Positions 63,487 through 64,000 of a DNA stretch of 64,000 bases are shown here, one piece after another. The stretch's first letter is position 1. Each line of letters opens with the position of its first letter. The notes under the pieces are model-generated. The model was not told the origin of the DNA, did not search any database, and worked only from the letters and a program-made list of their open reading frames with translations. Made by a program: the position numbers and the translations under genes. Source of the DNA: Leptospira bandrabouensis (GTDB taxonomy: Bacteria > Spirochaetota > Leptospiria > Leptospirales > Leptospiraceae); assembly GCF_004770905.1 (NCBI RefSeq), contig NZ_RQHT01000014.1:1917001-1981000 (forward strand), written 5' to 3'.

Positions 63487-63825
63487 TCCAAACGCAGAAG
63501 TTACCCTCGTTAATTTTGCCGATTCGAATAAAAATGTAAGGAAACTATGGAGTTCATTTCTGAGAGCTCCATAGAATTGGCAATCGCCAAATTAAAACGT
63601 ACAGTGATCGTAGAACAAATCTTCTCTTTTGTTTGATAGGAATTGGGTGGACCTTTTCCATTAGCAGCTCTCAAAGAATTCTTATTTTTTATGGTTACTG
63701 ATTAGTAAATCTACGGAAACCAAAGGAGTTATGAGAAATAATTAATTCCCATTAGGTTCCAGATTTGGTTTTCAAGGAACGGTAAACTATTTACAAAAAA
63801 TTTAAATAACCTAAGATCGATCTTT
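63487..63825. other. Non-coding stretch with two hairpins
   Basis: 339 bases with no gene that I can support. CTATGGAG-N14-CTCCATAG (63545-63574) and TTGGC-AATC-GCCAA (63577-63590) are adjacent inverted repeats; neither has a T-tract. Nothing further was seen. Confidence 0.45.
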
Positions 63826-64000
63826 ATGAGTATACGACAAAGAGTCTCTTTATCCATTGCTGGAATTTTATTTATTGGATTTGTGATCCTTACCTCTTTT
63901 CAAATATACAGAACCATCACAGACCTAAGAGCTGAAATTAAAGAAAATGCACAAATCACATCTGAGAAATGGTCATTTGAAATCCAAGAACATCTGAATG
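63826..64000 (+). CDS. N-terminus of a membrane receptor, probably methyl-accepting chemotaxis protein
   Basis: The frame opens at ATG 63826 and runs off the window after 58 codons. MSIRQRVSLSIAGILFIGFVILTSF is a basic start and a membrane helix, followed by RTITDLRAEIKENAQITSEKWSFEIQEHLN, the periplasmic helix expected in a dCache- or four-helix-type chemoreceptor. The chemotaxis label is inference from this layout; a sensor kinase would begin in a similar way. Confidence 0.55.
   Translation, partial: MSIRQRVSLSIAGILFIGFVILTSFQIYRTITDLRAEIKENAQITSEKWSFEIQEHLN

Overview
The window reads as chromosomal DNA of a spirochaete of the genus Leptospira, most likely a saprophytic (L. biflexa-like) species. 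Support: moderate-to-low G+C, many secreted proteins with spirochaete-type lipoboxes (LTVIHC, LTIHC, LITFHC), a dense set of PAS/REC/histidine-kinase hybrids, 7TMR-DISM and related SpoIIE-type phosphatases, several TetR regulators, and GC-rich intergenic hairpin elements of the sort found between genes in this genus. The species call is inference. No tRNA, rRNA, CRISPR array, insertion sequence or prophage was seen.

Layout. 1-1572: 3' part of a neutral ceramidase. 1666-7000: TetR regulator; then a second TetR divergent from a fadH-like dienoyl-CoA reductase plus acyl-CoA dehydrogenase operon, with two mirror-image palindromes between them. 7.0-12.2 kb: serine hydrolase with a start-codon problem, EF-hand protein, GC-rich repeat, TrhA/haemolysin III, Cys-rich secreted protein, MDR oxidoreductase divergent from its probable TetR repressor. 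12.2-15.5 kb: lipoprotein, alginate-export-type porin, DUF1415 protein. 15.7-22.2 kb: a complete six-gene ebo cluster (eboABCDEF), tightly packed on one strand and followed by a double cNMP-binding protein. This is the most interesting system in the window. 23.6-25.9 kb: DoxX-like protein, winged-helix protein, ketopantoate-reductase-like protein, Fur/PerR-like regulator. 26.2-34.2 kb: SpoIIE phosphatase and histidine kinase with a 4-base overlap, a large flavin/iron-sulfur membrane fusion protein, glycerate kinase with a non-ATG start, and a C69/secernin-type hydrolase. 34.3-43.8 kb: P-type ATPase, patatin-like protein, two hybrid kinases and a 7TMR-DISM SpoIIE phosphatase. 44.0-47.3 kb: a ClpB-like Hsp100 gene under a clear CIRCE element, and an aldo/keto reductase. 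47.3-51.2 kb: lipoprotein divergent from a PAS kinase and its small response regulator. 51.3-53.7 kb: recA and a tyrosine recombinase. 53.9-58.4 kb: TetR, an Lnt-like acyltransferase and a REC-PAS-HisKA_2 kinase. 58.5-64.0 kb: PlsC-like acyltransferase, ArsR plus SRPBCC pair under a long palindrome, a CLC-F-type antiporter, two envelope proteins, and the start of a probable chemotaxis receptor.

How they work together. Most regulators sit next to their likely targets with visible palindromes between: TetR with fatty-acid catabolism, TetR with MDR dehydrogenase, ArsR with SRPBCC, HrcA/CIRCE with ClpB-like. The ebo genes encode a TatD-like hydrolase, a UbiA-like membrane prenyltransferase, a dehydroquinate-synthase-like cyclase, a TIM-barrel isomerase-like protein and an alkaline-phosphatase-superfamily enzyme, so they look like a pathway that makes or moves a small molecule at the membrane; the product in this organism is unknown.
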